A stretch of DNA of 64,000 nucleotides from Hyperoodon ampullatus (GCA_949752795.1 OX457063.1:70269783-70333782); one strand, 5' to 3'; counted from the first letter of the stretch, positions 24,301 to 37,499 are shown. Notes: a model not told the origin generated them from the letters alone. Numbers and translations: made by a program.

Positions 24301-24735
24301 AATGCACCACTTTTAAAATAAAAATATAGATAAGGTACTCCTTTCTCTCTTCTCAGAGAAGAACATAGAGTGTGCCGTTGCCAACATCTTGCCAACTACT
24401 CTTTCTAAGAGAGAACTTTATCCATGAGAGCCCAGTAGTCATTGGTCTACATCCTTTGGCTGAAAGTGATACACTTCAGAAACCTAATCATTAAGACAGC
24501 AAAGAAATGACTAATTATATATGAACTCTGGTCACAGTGATAGGAAACATAGATATAAGCAAGCATCAGAAAATCTACAGCATTTGTAGCAAATCTAAGA
24601 TAGTTTTGTTACTGTAGTGGCATTATGTGTAGTGAGCTTTCTATTTTTAAAATGATTTTTATTTTGGTTCATGCATCTCCTCTCAGGAAAATGCTTGCTA
24701 TTATTTACAGTGAACTAACCAGACAGAGCATCACA

Positions 24736-24760
24736 TACACACACACACACACACACACAC
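24736..24760. repeat. (CA)n microsatellite
   Basis: Twelve to thirteen uninterrupted AC units followed by imperfect ones. Likely polymorphic in length. Confidence 0.95.
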
Positions 24761-24764
24761 ATAC

Positions 24765-26098
24765 ACATGCACAAAGACATACCCACACACAGTTCAACTC
24801 AGTCAAATAGTAGGGGTTCTTCTTACATGTCTTCAGACAATTAGTTATTTTATACACACTTGACAGATTTGATACTTCATTTGGTAGTCCAAAAAATGGA
24901 TTATTTCCTTTTGAAGATAAGCATCCTAACAGCAAATATCCAATAAATCCATTAACTGTGACATGGACATGTTTTTTATTCTATGAACTAGACCATCTGT
25001 CAGAAACTCTAGAGCAAGAGGAGGGGTAATGCCTCGTGATTCAGCTCAAGACACAAAAGTTACCCTTACAGTTTTGTGTAACTCCCAAGCCAGCATAGTG
25101 GTGGGGATTGTGGTTTAGGGACGCAGAGCTCAGGCAGTGACCAGAGTAACACTAAGGGGAAATGTTCACATATAAAATCTTCAGAAAATTTTCCTATTTT
25201 TTGTGCCACTATATGATCCTAGGTTATGAGTAAAACAGATAAATCACAACCCCCAACTTTAGTGAGTTGGTGAGGAAGACAGATGCTATTTTCAGCACTC
25301 TCTCTCTTCACAGTACAGATGTTGATATCTTTTTCAGTCTAAAACTCAAGTTGTAGCATATTACATAAGTATTGCAATGATAAAATGGTAGCAACAGGGC
25401 TGTTTTCTGAAATGCTTCAGACACTATATCATTCTGTAATTACAACCCATCTGGTGAATCATTATCTTAATCTTGATATTTCTATCAATACTGCCCAATT
25501 AACAGTCATGACTGAGACTGGTGGCCACAGTCAACATTAACGGATCCTTGAACCTCTGTCAAATCAATCCTTAGAGATCAATTTTGTTTATTTTCTAAGA
25601 ATATAGAATGGTTTTTTGGCTAAGACATTTAAAGAATCTCTAATAAACAAGGAGGAAAAGGCAAGGAAAATTTAAAACAATGTCTAGATTTAGATCTTTT
25701 AAATTTCATAGATCACAATTTAGAAAATGCTGTTTATTCTGTCATGTTAATAACTATAGGATAATTGCAGCATCAGGTTATATTTTCACAAATGGATAAT
25801 ACCAAATACATCTAATACTCTATTTTCCTTATACATAAAGTTGTAGCACTAAAGTAAATCTTCAGTTTTTCTAAAGAAACTGTCAAGAAACTTCTCCATG
25901 CAAGGTGCAAGATAAGACTTTTAAAAGACAGAGGATCATAATATGTAGGAATTTTTAAAAATCATGCCTTGGTCTTGCCCTCACTTATTCTACAAAGAAG
26001 ACTGAACATGAAAAAAGTTCCACCACACAAAGTTACAGAAGTGCAATAGAAACAAAATGAGGAGACGAGTATGGTGCACTGGGCCTTGTTAACACTGT
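24765..26098. other. Unassigned sequence
   Basis: No gene or confident repeat recognised. Confidence 0.45.
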
Positions 26099-26115
26099 TA
26101 ATAATAACAGTTTGG

Positions 26116-26433
26116 GGGACTTCCCTCGTGGCGCAGTGGTTAAGAATCTGCCTGACAATGCAGGGGACACAGGTTCGAGCCCTGGTCTGGGAAGATTCCA
26201 CACGGCGCAGAGCAACTAAACCCGTGTGCCACGCTACAGAGCCTGTGCTCTAGAGTCCGTGAGCCACAACTTCTGAGCCTGTGCACCTAGATCCCATGCT
26301 CCGCAACAAACAGAAGCCACCACAGTGAGAAGCCCATGCACCGCAACAAAGTGCAGCCCCCACTCACCGCAACTAGAGAGAAAGCCTGCGCACATTAATG
26401 AAAACCCAACGCAGCCAAAAATAAATAAATAAA
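26116..26433 (+). mobile_element. CHR-class SINE, long form (CHR-1-like)
   Basis: The head gacttccctcgtggcgcagtgg and the B box ggttcgagccctgg mark the tRNA part. It continues with the repeats 'gagcctgtgc', 'caacaaacagaagccaccacagtgag' and 'gcagcccccactcaccgcaac' found in the roughly 310-bp form, and ends in aaataaataaataa. A 17-bp TSD (taataataacagtttgg, 26099-26115 and 26434-26450) flanks it exactly. Confidence 0.93.
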
Positions 26434-26450
26434 TAATAATAACAGTTTGG

Positions 26451-26858
26451 TAATGATGTATAATAAAGTTAATCTCACTCAGAGGTAACTTCTTTAACAG
26501 TGACAGCATTTTTGTAACCAGTGCCACCAAAATTCTTTAATAAATGTTTAGAGAATAAAGCACTTTTATAAAATTGTAATGGCCATGAAGAAACATATAG
26601 GGAATGGCTTTCAAACTTTAATTTTAAATAATTCTCTCTGTGTGAAATAGCCACGTTATCAGATCCCTTTGACACTTCAAACATTCCTGCTTAGATTAAA
26701 TTCAAGGCTAGCCTACATTGTGCTAAAATTGTTAGCTAAAAACAATAATCACAGTATTAAAAAATATAGCTAAGAATTTTGGGGCAAAACAAGCAATTAA
26801 AAATTTAAAAGGCAAGGTCTCTGTTTATGTCTGATTGCATTTATTTATTTAATAATTA
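26451..26858. other. Unassigned sequence
   Basis: No gene or confident repeat recognised. Confidence 0.45.
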
Positions 26859-26874
26859 TCCTATCTGGATTTTT

Positions 26875-27067
26875 TTTTTTTTTTTTTTTTTTTTTGCGGT
26901 ACGCGGGCCTCTCACTGTTGTGGCCTCTCCCGTTGCGGAGCACAGGCTCCAGACGCGCATGGGCCCAGCCGCTCCACGGCATGTGGGATCTTCCCAGACC
27001 GGGGCATGAGCCCGTGTCCCCTGCATCGGCAGGCGGACTCTCAACCACTGCGCCACCAGGGAAGACC
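26875..27067 (-). mobile_element. CHR-class SINE, short form
   Basis: Minus-strand copy with a long tail (T-run to about 26895), gcggtacgcgggcc next to it, the B box as ggcatgagcccg in reverse, and the 5' head at 27055-27067. The 16-bp TSD tcctatctggattttt is exact (26859-26874 and 27068-27083). Confidence 0.93.
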
Positions 27068-27159
27068 TCCTATCTGGATTTTTAATAGATAATAACAAGA
27101 TAATTTGAAGAAGGGCATAATAAAAATACAAAAACAGACATTTATTTAAAAATAAATCA

Positions 27160-27310
27160 ATTTCTTGCAGTTGTTCAGATGTGAAAACTGAACTTCACAG
27201 AAGTAAGCAAACTGCCTTTAATCATGCTGTTAGAAAATGATGCTGCCAGGAGTTTGATCCATGTCCATCTTGACTCCATTTCCATGCTCCTAACTACCTT
27301 GCCGTACAGC
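27160..27310 (-). mobile_element. MIR SINE remnant
   Basis: Reverse MIR pattern: gatgtgaaaactgaacttcacagaag, agtaagcaaactgcctttaatcatgc, then aggagtttgatccatgtcc. Diverged. Confidence 0.55.
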
Positions 27311-27649
27311 CTTTGAATATAAGAAAACAAGTTAAAATAATACTCTTCCACAACATTTCATTGCATTTGTTTACTGAAGAGGTCCTACATGGCAGCTCAT
27401 TGTGTCAAGTTGTGCCCAAAGTATACTCTATTTGGTTGACAGTTTACTTCTTTCCCACCTCATTCTTCCCTGGGACTGAATGTATTTGAGTTACAACCTC
27501 TAAGATAGTATAGTCTGTATTTCGAATTATTTTCAATGTATTTTCTCCTAATTGGACTTGCTACTCAGAATAAACTGAAAGGTTAACAGAGATGCAGTAC
27601 TATTCCTATACACAGAAAATTTAAATAACTCATCAAGGAACACATGTAA

Positions 27650-27855
27650 AACAGTGGAAAGAGCACCAGCTCTGACATAGATCCTCATCTGACTACTTTG
27701 GGCAAGTTTCCAAAATAGTCTGAGCCTCAGTTTCATCATCTATAAAATGGAGTTTGTATTACCTTTCCCACGGGGTGTGGTGAGGCTTAAATTAGAATAT
27801 ACAGATAAACCTTCCAACGGACTATCATCTAACAGATTCTCAATAAATTTTATTT
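27650..27855 (+). mobile_element. MIR SINE remnant
   Basis: Reads as a plus-strand MIR: acagtggaaagagcaccagctctgac, gggcaagtttccaaaatagtctgagcctcagtttcatcatctataaaatgg, gtggtgaggcttaaat, then tctcaataaattt at the end. One of the better preserved MIRs here. Confidence 0.8.
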
Positions 27856-28079
27856 TCTGTTGGTAATGACTGAGGACTAAGTTAAAATGTATGAAGAAAT
27901 GAGGTCAGTAGATAAAATAATAAAGATCCCTTCTGCTCTGTCTCCAGGGTATGATCCTACTCACCATTGTGAATACAGATTAGAAGCTTAATTAAAATTG
28001 AAGAGTAAGATCAATATATTCTTGGGCTAAATGAAAAGAGAATCAATGTCTAACTAGATTTTTAATTATAAAAATGAAT

Positions 28080-30480
28080 ATATGCTTATGGCAAAATGAA
28101 ATCCAAAGATTAATAGGAATAAAATTAAAAGTCATCTAACTCAAAGCTACAACAACACTCCAGAAATAATTACTGCTGGTTACATCTATACCCTTATACT
28201 TTCTATATTTTTTCTAAGTATTTTTATAACAAATAATCATATGGACATTAGTATTTATATGTAGCTATCTACATAAAACAGATTATAAATACATATTTAT
28301 GTGAATACACCCACACACATACATATAGAGAGACATGCACATATATGCATATATTTATATTAAATATAGCACATTCTTTATAACATCTTTGAACTACTCC
28401 ATAATTCAGAATTTTTCTGCCATCTTTAAACCATTTGAGCTATTATAACAATACTGCAAGAAACATAAATCTTTGCACATATTTGAAGCTCTATCTCTAG
28501 AATACATCCTAGAAGTAGATTTCAGACAAGTCATTCTTAATTGTGAAAAGTTTTACCAACTGTACTCCAAAAAGTTGTTTATCCCTCCAACAGTGTGTGA
28601 GTGGCTATTCACTCACAATCTCTCCATCACTGTTTAATATTTGACAATTTGAGAAGAGAAAAATGTAATCTCACTGCATTACCTTAATCATTTGTAAAGG
28701 TTGAAAATATTCTTTTTGCCTTTGTAAATCTTTTTCTGTGAACCACACCATTAGCTCATTTTCATATTTTTTTAAATTTGTGAGAGATTTTGTATATAAA
28801 GAAAATAATCTTTTTAGCATTGCTAATAAATTAAAATTAACCTTTTAAAGCATTGCAATATTTTCTTATATTGTTCCTCATCTTTTGATTATGTTTATAA
28901 GGGTTTTTTTTTCTTGACAATTTAAAACTATTTTTAAACACATTTTATGTCGTTTTATTAATGAATTTTGGACTCTGGTTCATTTGTATAAAGGCTTTTG
29001 TCACTCAGGATTATAAATTCACATAAAAATTTATTTTCATGCCTTTGTTTCAGTGTTTACATATACATATAAACTCCACCTGTGATTCCATTTTGATGTA
29101 TCTAGTGATATAGAAATGCGGTTTAATTTTTTTCCCACTTGATACACAGTCCTCACAAAAAATTATTGAAGCTTTTCCCATTGATTTGAAATTGTCCATA
29201 TTCTAAAGTCTCATATGCATTGATGTATGTTTTTGAACTCTTCATTTTGTTTCATTAATTCGCCTTTGTATTTTTAGACCTATATTATACATGTTAGCTT
29301 TAAATGTATCAAACACACTTAATTGTTCACACTACTTTTCTTTCATGAAATTTTCTTGGCTAATTGCATATTCTAAATGAATTCTGTTGAATACAAATAA
29401 AGTCTAATTGATAATTTTGAGAGACAATATGGCACATTTAGGGTCCCTTTCTCATGTGTGAACATGAGAAAGTTATTTAAATGCCCTGTGCCTCTGTTTT
29501 CTCATGTATACAATGACCATAGTGCTTGTATTTTTTCATAATATTATTGTGAGGATTATGGAAAAACCAAAAGCAAGTAAAATACTTAGCGTTATGCCTG
29601 GCATATGGTCAACATTATAAATCTTAGTGATTCTATCATTTATAATTTATAGAATAATTTAGAGAAAATTGACATATCTACAATATCACACTTTCTACAA
29701 TTGAATGAGTTATATCTTTCCATTAGTTCAAAGGAAGGTTCCTTTTACATCATTTTCCAGGGCTTTAAATTTTCATGTATATAGAAGCTGAATGGTTTTG
29801 TTCAGCTCATTTTGAAGGAGTCTCCCTCTGCTATTAGTCATTATATTTTCTCATACATTAATTTTATTAGTTGACATTCAAATTATCCTAAAGTTTACAA
29901 TGATTCCTGGGTTTATTCTTTTGTGTGTTCTAGATATAATCATATCATTTTAAATAATGATAAATTATTGATAAAATAATGATTATCCCATTTTTTTAGT
30001 GTTTTTTCCCATCCCAACCTCTTTTTTTAGTTTTTAAATTTATATATTTCTTCTAATTACCTTGCCTTAAAATTAAACGTCACTTAACTCTAAGGATAAT
30101 CTAACCTTATCTTTTCTAGTATTCGTACTTATTTTCTTAATACTTAATTACTTGTCTAATTACATTCACAAGTACTTTTAGAAAAGGATGAATAACATAA
30201 TTTCATAACTTTTATACTTTCATAACTTTTATATTGCAAGTATGATAACTGACATCCTTCTATAGTGTCTAATTTAATGGTATTGCTTCTAATATTTCAC
30301 CATTAAACACAGTAGGAATTTTTAATTTGCAATATGTATTTTATAATATTAAGTGTATATCCATGACATACTAACATGAGTTTCTCTTACAAATAAATTC
30401 CAAAATGTATTAAATATGTCTTGCATAATGTTGTGTAAATATTAATGTTTTTCTTTGGATTTGTCAGATCTATATAACAG
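28080..30480 (-). mobile_element. Very old LINE-1 (L1M/HAL1-like), minus strand
   Basis: No intact frame survives, but the order of remnants on the minus strand fits L1. The C-terminal ORF2 region lies near 28430-28720 (gccatct...ctgcaagaaacataaatctttgcacatat, then ccctccaacagtgtgtgagtggc). More ORF2-like text follows through 28900-29390 (attgatttgaaattgtcc, cattttgtttcattaattcgcc) and 29640-30100. A plus-strand MIR (about 29410-29635) lies inside. Boundaries are approximate and parts may belong to different elements. Confidence 0.5.
29410..29635 (+). mobile_element. MIR SINE remnant
   Basis: Contains agttatttaaatgccctgtgcctctgttttctcatg, attattgtgaggattatgg, and acttagcgttatgcctggcatatggtcaacattataaat in MIR order. 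Confidence 0.75.
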
Positions 30481-30539
30481 ATTTTTAAATATTAAATATT
30501 TATAATTCCATTCTACATAATTCTGCTTTCTTTAGTGAG

Positions 30540-30606
30540 AGAAAATAAGAAGGAAAATGAAAATGAGAGGGAGAGAGAGAAAGAGTATGATAAGGAGGAG
30601 GATATA
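30540..30606. repeat. GA-rich purine tract
   Basis: Imperfect gagaggga/gaaaga sequence of about 65 bp. Simple repeat, no gene. The surrounding 30481-30904 is otherwise unassigned. Confidence 0.8.
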
Positions 30607-31686
30607 TTTTATACATGAGTCTCATTCTGTTAAATATATTAGTCACTAATCTGAGCAGCATGGTAATGCAATTAAATTGGGATTAAAAAAATATGTTTCT
30701 TTCTGATGACTCCAAAATATACTATACTATGAATGCTTATCATAATTTAACATTTATTTACTAATAGTTATGGTATAGGTATTTAACAAAGTATTAAATC
30801 TCAACATATTTCTCGCTCAGAATTTTTTATTTAAAATTAGACAAAGGTAAAAAATTATAGCAGTTTACAGAACAACTCTCAGTGAAAGTGACTGGAATAT
30901 AACAGAAAAGATCTTCTACAACTAAAGATATAAAGAAGGAACCTCAGCAAGATAGGTAGGAGGGGCAGAGTTGCAGCATATTCAAGACCCAGTCCCCCAC
31001 AGGGGTGATCCACAAATGGGAAAATAATTACAATTGCAGAGGTTCTCCCCAATGAATGAGGGGTCTGAGCTCCACAGCTGGATCCCCAGCATGGGGGTCT
31101 TGTGCTAGAAAAACAAAACCATAGAACATTTGGCTTTAAAGGCCAGCAGGGCTTACTTTCAGGAGACCCAGTGGTCTGTCAGAAATAGAGACTCCTTTCT
31201 AAAAGGGTTCACACATAATCTCACAAGCTCTGGGACCCAGGGCAGAAGTAGTAATTTGAAAGCAGACTGGATCAGATGGGCAGGAACCAGACCTGGGATT
31301 TTCTGGACCCCTACTCCACCCACCAGATCCAGCACTAAACCCAGGGCCCGCCAGGGCTCTGCAGTCAGCGACCTTGTAACCTGGCCCCTCAAACCAGTGG
31401 CCAGAGCCTCTGCACAAGGCAAGGCTTGGCAACCAACCAGACAGGGGACCAGCCAACAATCCCAGACAGCGTACAGTAGTCATCCCACCACAACAAAAGA
31501 ACACACACAGCCCACATAGGGGGCACCCATAGAAAATATAGTACTGGTGATGAGAGGGGAGTGTACTGCTAGGATGCATGGTACATCTCCTACAAAAAGC
31601 CACTCATTCAAGGTTGGGAAACATAAGCAATGTACCAGCTACATAGAAATAAAAACAAAAAGCTAGACAAAATTAGGCAACAAAAG

Positions 31687-32582
31687 ATGTTCCAAATGAG
31701 AGAACAAGATAAAAACTTGGAAGAAGAACTAAGAGAAATGGAGACAGGCAATCTACCCAAGAAGGATTTCAAGGTAATGATTGTAAAGGTGATCAAAGAA
31801 CTTAGGAGAAGAAGAGCAAGAAGTTAGAAGTTTTTAATAAAGAGTTAGAAAATATAATGAACAACCAAACAGAGATGAAGAATACAATAACTAAAATGAA
31901 AAAAACACATTGGAAGGAATCAACAGTGGACTAAATGATACAGAGGAATGGATCATTGAGCTGGAAGACAGAGTAGTGGAAATCACTGAAGGTGAATACC
32001 AAAAAGAAAAAAGAATTAAAAGAAATAAGGACAATTTAAGAGACCACTATGACAACATTAAGCTATAATGCAAATGGATCCAAAGGAGAAGAGAGAGAGA
32101 AAGAGCCTGAGAACATATTTGAAGACATAATAACTGAAAACTTCCCTAACCTGGGAAAATAAAGCAAACATCCAAGTCCAGGAAGCACAGAGAATCTCAA
32201 ACAAGGTAAACCCAAAGAAGAATGCATCAAGACATACTGTAATTAAAATAGGAAAAATTGAAGATAAAGAGAGAATATTAAAAGCATCAAGGGCAAAGCA
32301 ACAAGTTACATGCAAGGGAACTCCCATAAGGCTATCAGCTGACTTTTCATCAGAAACCCTGCAGGCCAGAATGGAGTGGTATGATATATTTAAAATGAAG
32401 AAAGAGGAAAACCTGCAACAAGTACTCTATTGGGCAAAGCTCTCATTCAGATTTGATGGAGAGTTCAAGTTTTACAGATAAGTAAAAGCTAAAAGAGTTT
32501 AGCACCACCAAACCAACTTTACCAGCAATGTTACAGAGACTTCTCCAAGCAAAAAATAAAAGGGCACAACTAGAAACATGAA
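31687..32582 (+). pseudogene. L1-E ORF1, broken
   Basis: The likely start is ATG 31687 (MFQMREQDKNLEEEL), comparable with the ORF1 starts of other copies here (...QMKEQ-K). Coiled-coil type sequence follows, and the RRM/C-terminal part is recognisable in pieces (NFPNLG- like text near 32140, a PIRLSADFSSETLQA-like segment near 32325, SFRFDG at 32445). No frame spans the gene. ORF1 proteins bind L1 RNA; this copy cannot. Confidence 0.7.
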
Positions 32583-34106
32583 AATTGCAAAAGGAAAAAG
32601 CTCATCAATAAAGGAAAATATACAGTAAAGGTAGTAAATCTTCCACATACAATGCTAGTAGGAAGGTTAAAAGACAAAAGTAGTAAAATCATTTATATCC
32701 ACAACAAGCAGTTAGGGGATACACAAAACAATTCAATGTATAATGTAATGTCAAAAATAGTAATCATGAGGGAGGAAAGTACAAACACAGGGTTGTTAAA
32801 ATGTCTTTGAAATTAAGAGATCAGCAACTTAAAATAATCAAGAATATATATAGATTGCTATACATAAGTTTCATGGTAACCACAAAGCAAAAATCTATAA
32901 TAGATGCACATGCAAAAAAGGGAAAGGATTCCAAACATAACACTAAAGGTATTCATCAAATCACGAGGGAAGAGAACAAAAGAAGAAAGAAACAAAAATG
33001 AATAACAAAAACAACCTCCCCAAATTAACAAAATGGCAATAAGTATATACTTATCAATAATTAATTTAAATGTAAATGGACTAAATGCTCCAATCAAAAG
33101 ACTTAGAGTGGATGAATGCATACAAAAAACAAGGCCTGTATATATGCTGCCTATGAGAGACTCACATCAGATATAAAGACACACAAAGACTGAAAGTGAG
33201 GATGGAAAAAGGTATTCATACACAAACATGCAAGCAGAAATCAAGAGAAGGGTGGGATAGCAATACTTATATGAGAAAAAATAGACTTTCAAACAAAGAC
33301 TGTTCCAAGAGACAAAGAAGAACATTACATAATGATCAAGGGATCAAGCCTAGAAGAAGTAATAATAATTGTAAATATATATTCAACCATCATAGGACCA
33401 CCTAAATACAGAAAGCAAATATTAACAGACATAGGGAGAAACTGACAGTAACACAATAATAGTAGGGGACTTTAACATCCCACTTACATCAATGGACAGA
33501 TCATTCAGATGGAGAATCAACAAAGAAACAGTGGCCTTAAATAAAACATTAGATCAGATTAACTTAATAGATATATAGAGAACATTCCATCCAAAAGCAG
33601 CAGAATACACATTCTTTTCAAGTGCTCGTGGAACATTCCCCAGCATAGATCATGTGCTAGACTGACCACAAGACAAGCTCAGTAAGTTTAAGAAAATTGA
33701 AATCATATCAAGCATATACTGTGACTACAACTTATGACACTAGAAATCAACTATGAGAAAAAAAACTGCAAAAAACCACACAAACAAGTGGCGGCTAAAC
33801 AATATACCACTAAACAACCAATGGATCACTGAAGAGATCAAAGAAGAAAGAAAAAAATACCAGTAAACAAATGAAAATGAAATCACAATGATCCAAAATG
33901 TTTGGGAACAGCAAGAGCAATTCTAAGAGGGAAGTTTATAGCAATACAAGATTACCTCAGGAAACAAGAAAAACCTCAAATAAACAACCTAACTTTACAA
34001 CTAAAAGGACAAGAAAAAGAAGACCAAAGAAAACTCAAAGTTAGTAGAAGGAAAGAAATCTTAAAGATCAGACCCCAAATAAACAAAATAAAGACTAAAC
34101 AAAACA

Positions 34107-34418
34107 GGGCTTCCCTGGTGGTACAGTGGTTAAGAATCCACCCGCCAATGCAGGGGACACGGGTTTGAGCCCTGGTCCGGGAAGACACCACATGCTGCAG
34201 AGCAACTAAGCCCGTATGCCACAACTACTGAGCCTGCATGCCACAACTACTGAAGCCCATGCACCTAGGGCCTGTGCTCCACAACAAGAGAAGCCACCAC
34301 AATGAGAAGGCCGTGCACCGCAACGAAGAGTAACCCCCACTCACTGCAGCTAGAGAAACTGCACACAGCAATGAAGAACCAAAGCAGCCAACAATAAATA
34401 AATAAATTTTAAAAAGAC
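34107..34418 (+). mobile_element. CHR-class SINE, long form, in L1-E ORF2
   Basis: Head gggcttccctggtggtacagtgg, B box ggtttgagccctgg, the long-form middle (caagagaagccaccacaatgag, cccccactcactgcag) and tail aataaataaataaatttt. The TSD is imperfect: aaagactaaacaaaaca at 34090-34106 against aaagacttaaaaaaca at about 34413-34428. Confidence 0.9.
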
Positions 34419-34521
34419 TTAAAAAACAATATAAAAGATCAATAAAACTCAGAGTTTGCTCTTTGCAAAGGAGCAAACTTGATAAACTTTTAGCCAGACT
34501 CATCAAGAAAAAAGAGGGCTC

Positions 34522-34731
34522 GGGCTTCCCTGGTGGCGCAGTGGTTGAGAGTCCGCCTGCCGATGCAGGGGACGCAGGTTCATGCCCCGGCCGGGGAGGA
34601 TCCCGCATGTCGCGGAGCGGCTGGGCCCGTGAGCCATGGCCACTGGGCCTGCACGTCCGGAGCCTTTGCCCCACGACGGGAGAGGCCACAGCAGTGAGAG
34701 GTCCGCATACCGCAAAAAAAAAAAAAAGAAA
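34522..34731 (+). mobile_element. CHR-class SINE, short form, in L1-E ORF2
   Basis: Head gggcttccctggtggcgcagtgg, B box ggttcatgcccc, end gaggtccgcataccgc plus A-rich tail. The 17-bp TSD aagaaaaaagagggctc is exact (34505-34521 and 34732-34748). The exact TSD and high similarity to the short-form copies suggest it is younger than the long-form copy 100 bp upstream. Confidence 0.94.
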
Positions 34732-37499
34732 AAGAAAAAAGAGGGCTCAAATCAATAAAATCAGAAATGAAAAAGGGGAAGTTACAACTGACACCACAGA
34801 AATAAAAAGTATCATAAGAGATTACTATGAACAGTTATATGCCAATAAAATGGACAACCTAGAAGAAATGGATAGATTCTGAGAAATGTACAATCTCCCA
34901 ATACTGAACCAGGAAGAAATAGAAAGTATGAACAGACCAATTACCACCAATAAAATTGAATCAGTTAAAAAAAACCAAAAAGCTCCCAACAAACAAAAGT
35001 CCAGGACCGGATGGCTTCATAGGTTAATTCTACCAAACATTTAGAGAAGAGTTAAAATCTATTCTTTCAAACTATTTCTAAAAGATTGCAGAGGAAGGAA
35101 TGCTTCTGAACTCATTCTATGATGCCACCATCACCCTGATACAAAAACCAGACAAAGATATCACAAAAAAAGAAACTTACAGGCCAATATCACTGATGAA
35201 CACAGATAAACATCATCAACAAAATGTTGAATCTGAATCCAACAGTATATTAAAAGGATTGTATACCATGATCAATTGGAATTAATCCTAGGGGCGCAAG
35301 GATGGTTCAACATCTGCAAATCAATGTGATCACATTAATAAATTGAAGAATAAAGACCATATGATCATCTCAACAGATGCAGAAAAAGCTTTTGACAAAG
35401 CTCAACATCCATTCATGATAAAAACTCTCCAGAGAGTGGGTATAGAGGTAACATATCTCAACATAATAAAGGCCACATATGATAAGCCCATAGCTAACGT
35501 CATACTCAACTATGAAAAGTTGAACACATTTCCTTCAAGATCAGGAACAAGACAAATATGCCCAATCTCAGTACTTTTACTCAACATAGTATTAGAAGTC
35601 CTAGCCACAAAAATCAAAAAAGAAATGAGAGGAATCCAAAATGAAAAGGAAGAAATAAAACTGTCGCTGTTTGCAGATGACATGATATTATATATAGAAA
35701 ATCCCTAAAGCATCACCAAAAAACTGTTAGAACTAATAAATCAATTAATGTGGCAGGATATAAAACTGATATTCAAAAATCTGTCGTGTTTCTATACACT
35801 GATAATAAACTATCAGAAAGAGAAATTACAAAAACAATCTCATTTACAATAGCATCAAAAAAGAATAAAATACCCAGGAATAAATTCAAACATCAAGGTG
35901 GAAGATGTGTAAACTGAAAATTACAAGACATTAAGAAAATAAATTTAAAAGACACAACTCAATGGAAAAATATTCTATATTCATAGATTGGAAGAATTTA
36001 TATTGTTAAAATGTCCATACTACCCAAAGCAATTTACAAATTCAATTCAATCCCTCTCAAAATTCCAATGGCATTTTTCACAGAAATAGAACAAACAATC
36101 CTAAAATTTGTATGGAACTTCAAAAGACCCTTAGTAGCCAAAGCAATCCTGAGAATGAACAAAGCTGGAAACATTATGCTCCCTGATTTCAAATTCTATT
36201 ACAAAGCCATAGTATTTAAAACAGTGTGGTATAGGCATAAAATGCACACATAAATCAGTGGAACAGAACAGAGAGCCAGAAATAAATTCATGCATATTTG
36301 GTCAATTAATTTTTGACAAAGTAACCAAAAATAAACAATGGGGAAAGGACAAGGTCTCTTCTATCAGTGACGTTGGGAAAGATAGCTTCATGCAAAAGAA
36401 TGAAACCAGACTACTGTCTTACACTGTACACAGAATTTATCTCAAAATGTATTAAAGGCTTGAATGTAAGACCTGAAAAAATAAAACTCCTTGAGGAAAA
36501 CCTAGGCAATAAGCTCTCTGACATACGTATTGGCAATGATATTTTGCATTTGATTCCAAAAGTCCAAGCAACAAAAGAAAATACAAGCAAGTGGGACTAC
36601 ATAAAACTTAAAGCTTCTACACAGCAAAAGAAAACATCAGCAAAATAAAAAGGCAACCTAATGAATGGGAGAAAGTATTTGTAAATTCTATATCTGGTAA
36701 GGAGCTAATACCCAAAATACACAAAGAACACATACAATTCAATAGCAAAAAACATACAGTCTGATTTAAAAATGTGCAAAAGACTTGAATAGACAGTTTT
36801 GCAAACAAGACATACAGATGGCCAACAGGTACATGAAATGATGTTCAAAATCATTAATCAACAGGGAAACGCAAATCAAAACTATAGTGAGGTATCACCT
36901 CACACCCGTTAGGATGGCTATTATCAAAACAACAAGAGATAACAAGTGTTGGTGAGGATGTGAAAAAAGGGAACACTTGTGCACTGTTAGTGGGACTATA
37001 AATCGTGCAGCCACTATGGAAAACAGTAAAAAATTTCCTGAAAAAATAAAAATAGAACGACCATATGATTCAGCAATTCCACTTCTAGGCATTTATCCAA
37101 ATAAAACGAAAAAACTAACTCAAAAAAATTGATGCACCACCATGTTCACTGCAGAACTATTCATAATGTGTGGTATGGAAACTACCTAAGTATCCATTGA
37201 TGGATGAATGGATAAAGAAATTGTGATACACACACATATGCAGGCACACACACACACAGTGGAATATTATTCAGTTATAAAAAGAATGAAATCCTGCCAT
37301 TTGAGACAGTTGGATGGACTTTGAGGCCATTATGCTAAGTGAAATGTTTGACCAAGAAAAACAAATATCACATGATATTTCTTTTATGCAAAACCAAAAA
37401 AAAAAAAAAAACTCATAGATACAAAAAGCAGATTAGTGGGCTTGGTGGGGTGGAAGAAATGGTGAAGAAGATCAAAAAGTTTTTAAAAAATGTATTCAT

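Larger units (their letters stand above)
33033..37380 (+). pseudogene. L1-E ORF2, broken and split by two SINEs
   Basis: It starts at ATG 33033 with MAISIYLSIINLNVNGLNAP (endonuclease N-terminus). The [20 protein letters not shown] region lies near 33590. RT text is open at 35100-35285 and 35343-35708, with catalytic FADD at 35670-35681, and C-terminal pieces lie at 36011-36253 and 36367-36648. The last part ends near 37380. Many stops and shifts, plus SINE insertions at 34107 and 34522, make it inactive. Confidence 0.8.
30905..37490 (+). mobile_element. Old, nearly full-length LINE-1 (L1-E)
   Basis: It runs 5' UTR (from about 30950: gataggtaggaggggcagag), ORF1, a spacer of about 450 bp, ORF2 and a short 3' UTR. 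The 5' UTR differs from that of L1-A and L1-D, so this is another, older subfamily. Without its two SINEs it is about 6.0 kb. Both ORFs are full of frameshifts. I could not find a TSD and the ends are approximate. SINEs at 34107 and 34522 inserted into its ORF2. Confidence 0.8.

Noticed and set aside
26116..26190. tRNA-like gene (A and B box present)
   Set aside because: It is the head of a CHR SINE. The body, tail and TSD show it is a retroposon and not a functional tRNA gene; the same holds for the other nine copies.
31130..31603. Open frames of 129 and 134 codons in a GC-richer stretch
   Set aside because: They lie in the L1-E 5' UTR just before ORF1. No domain is recognisable.
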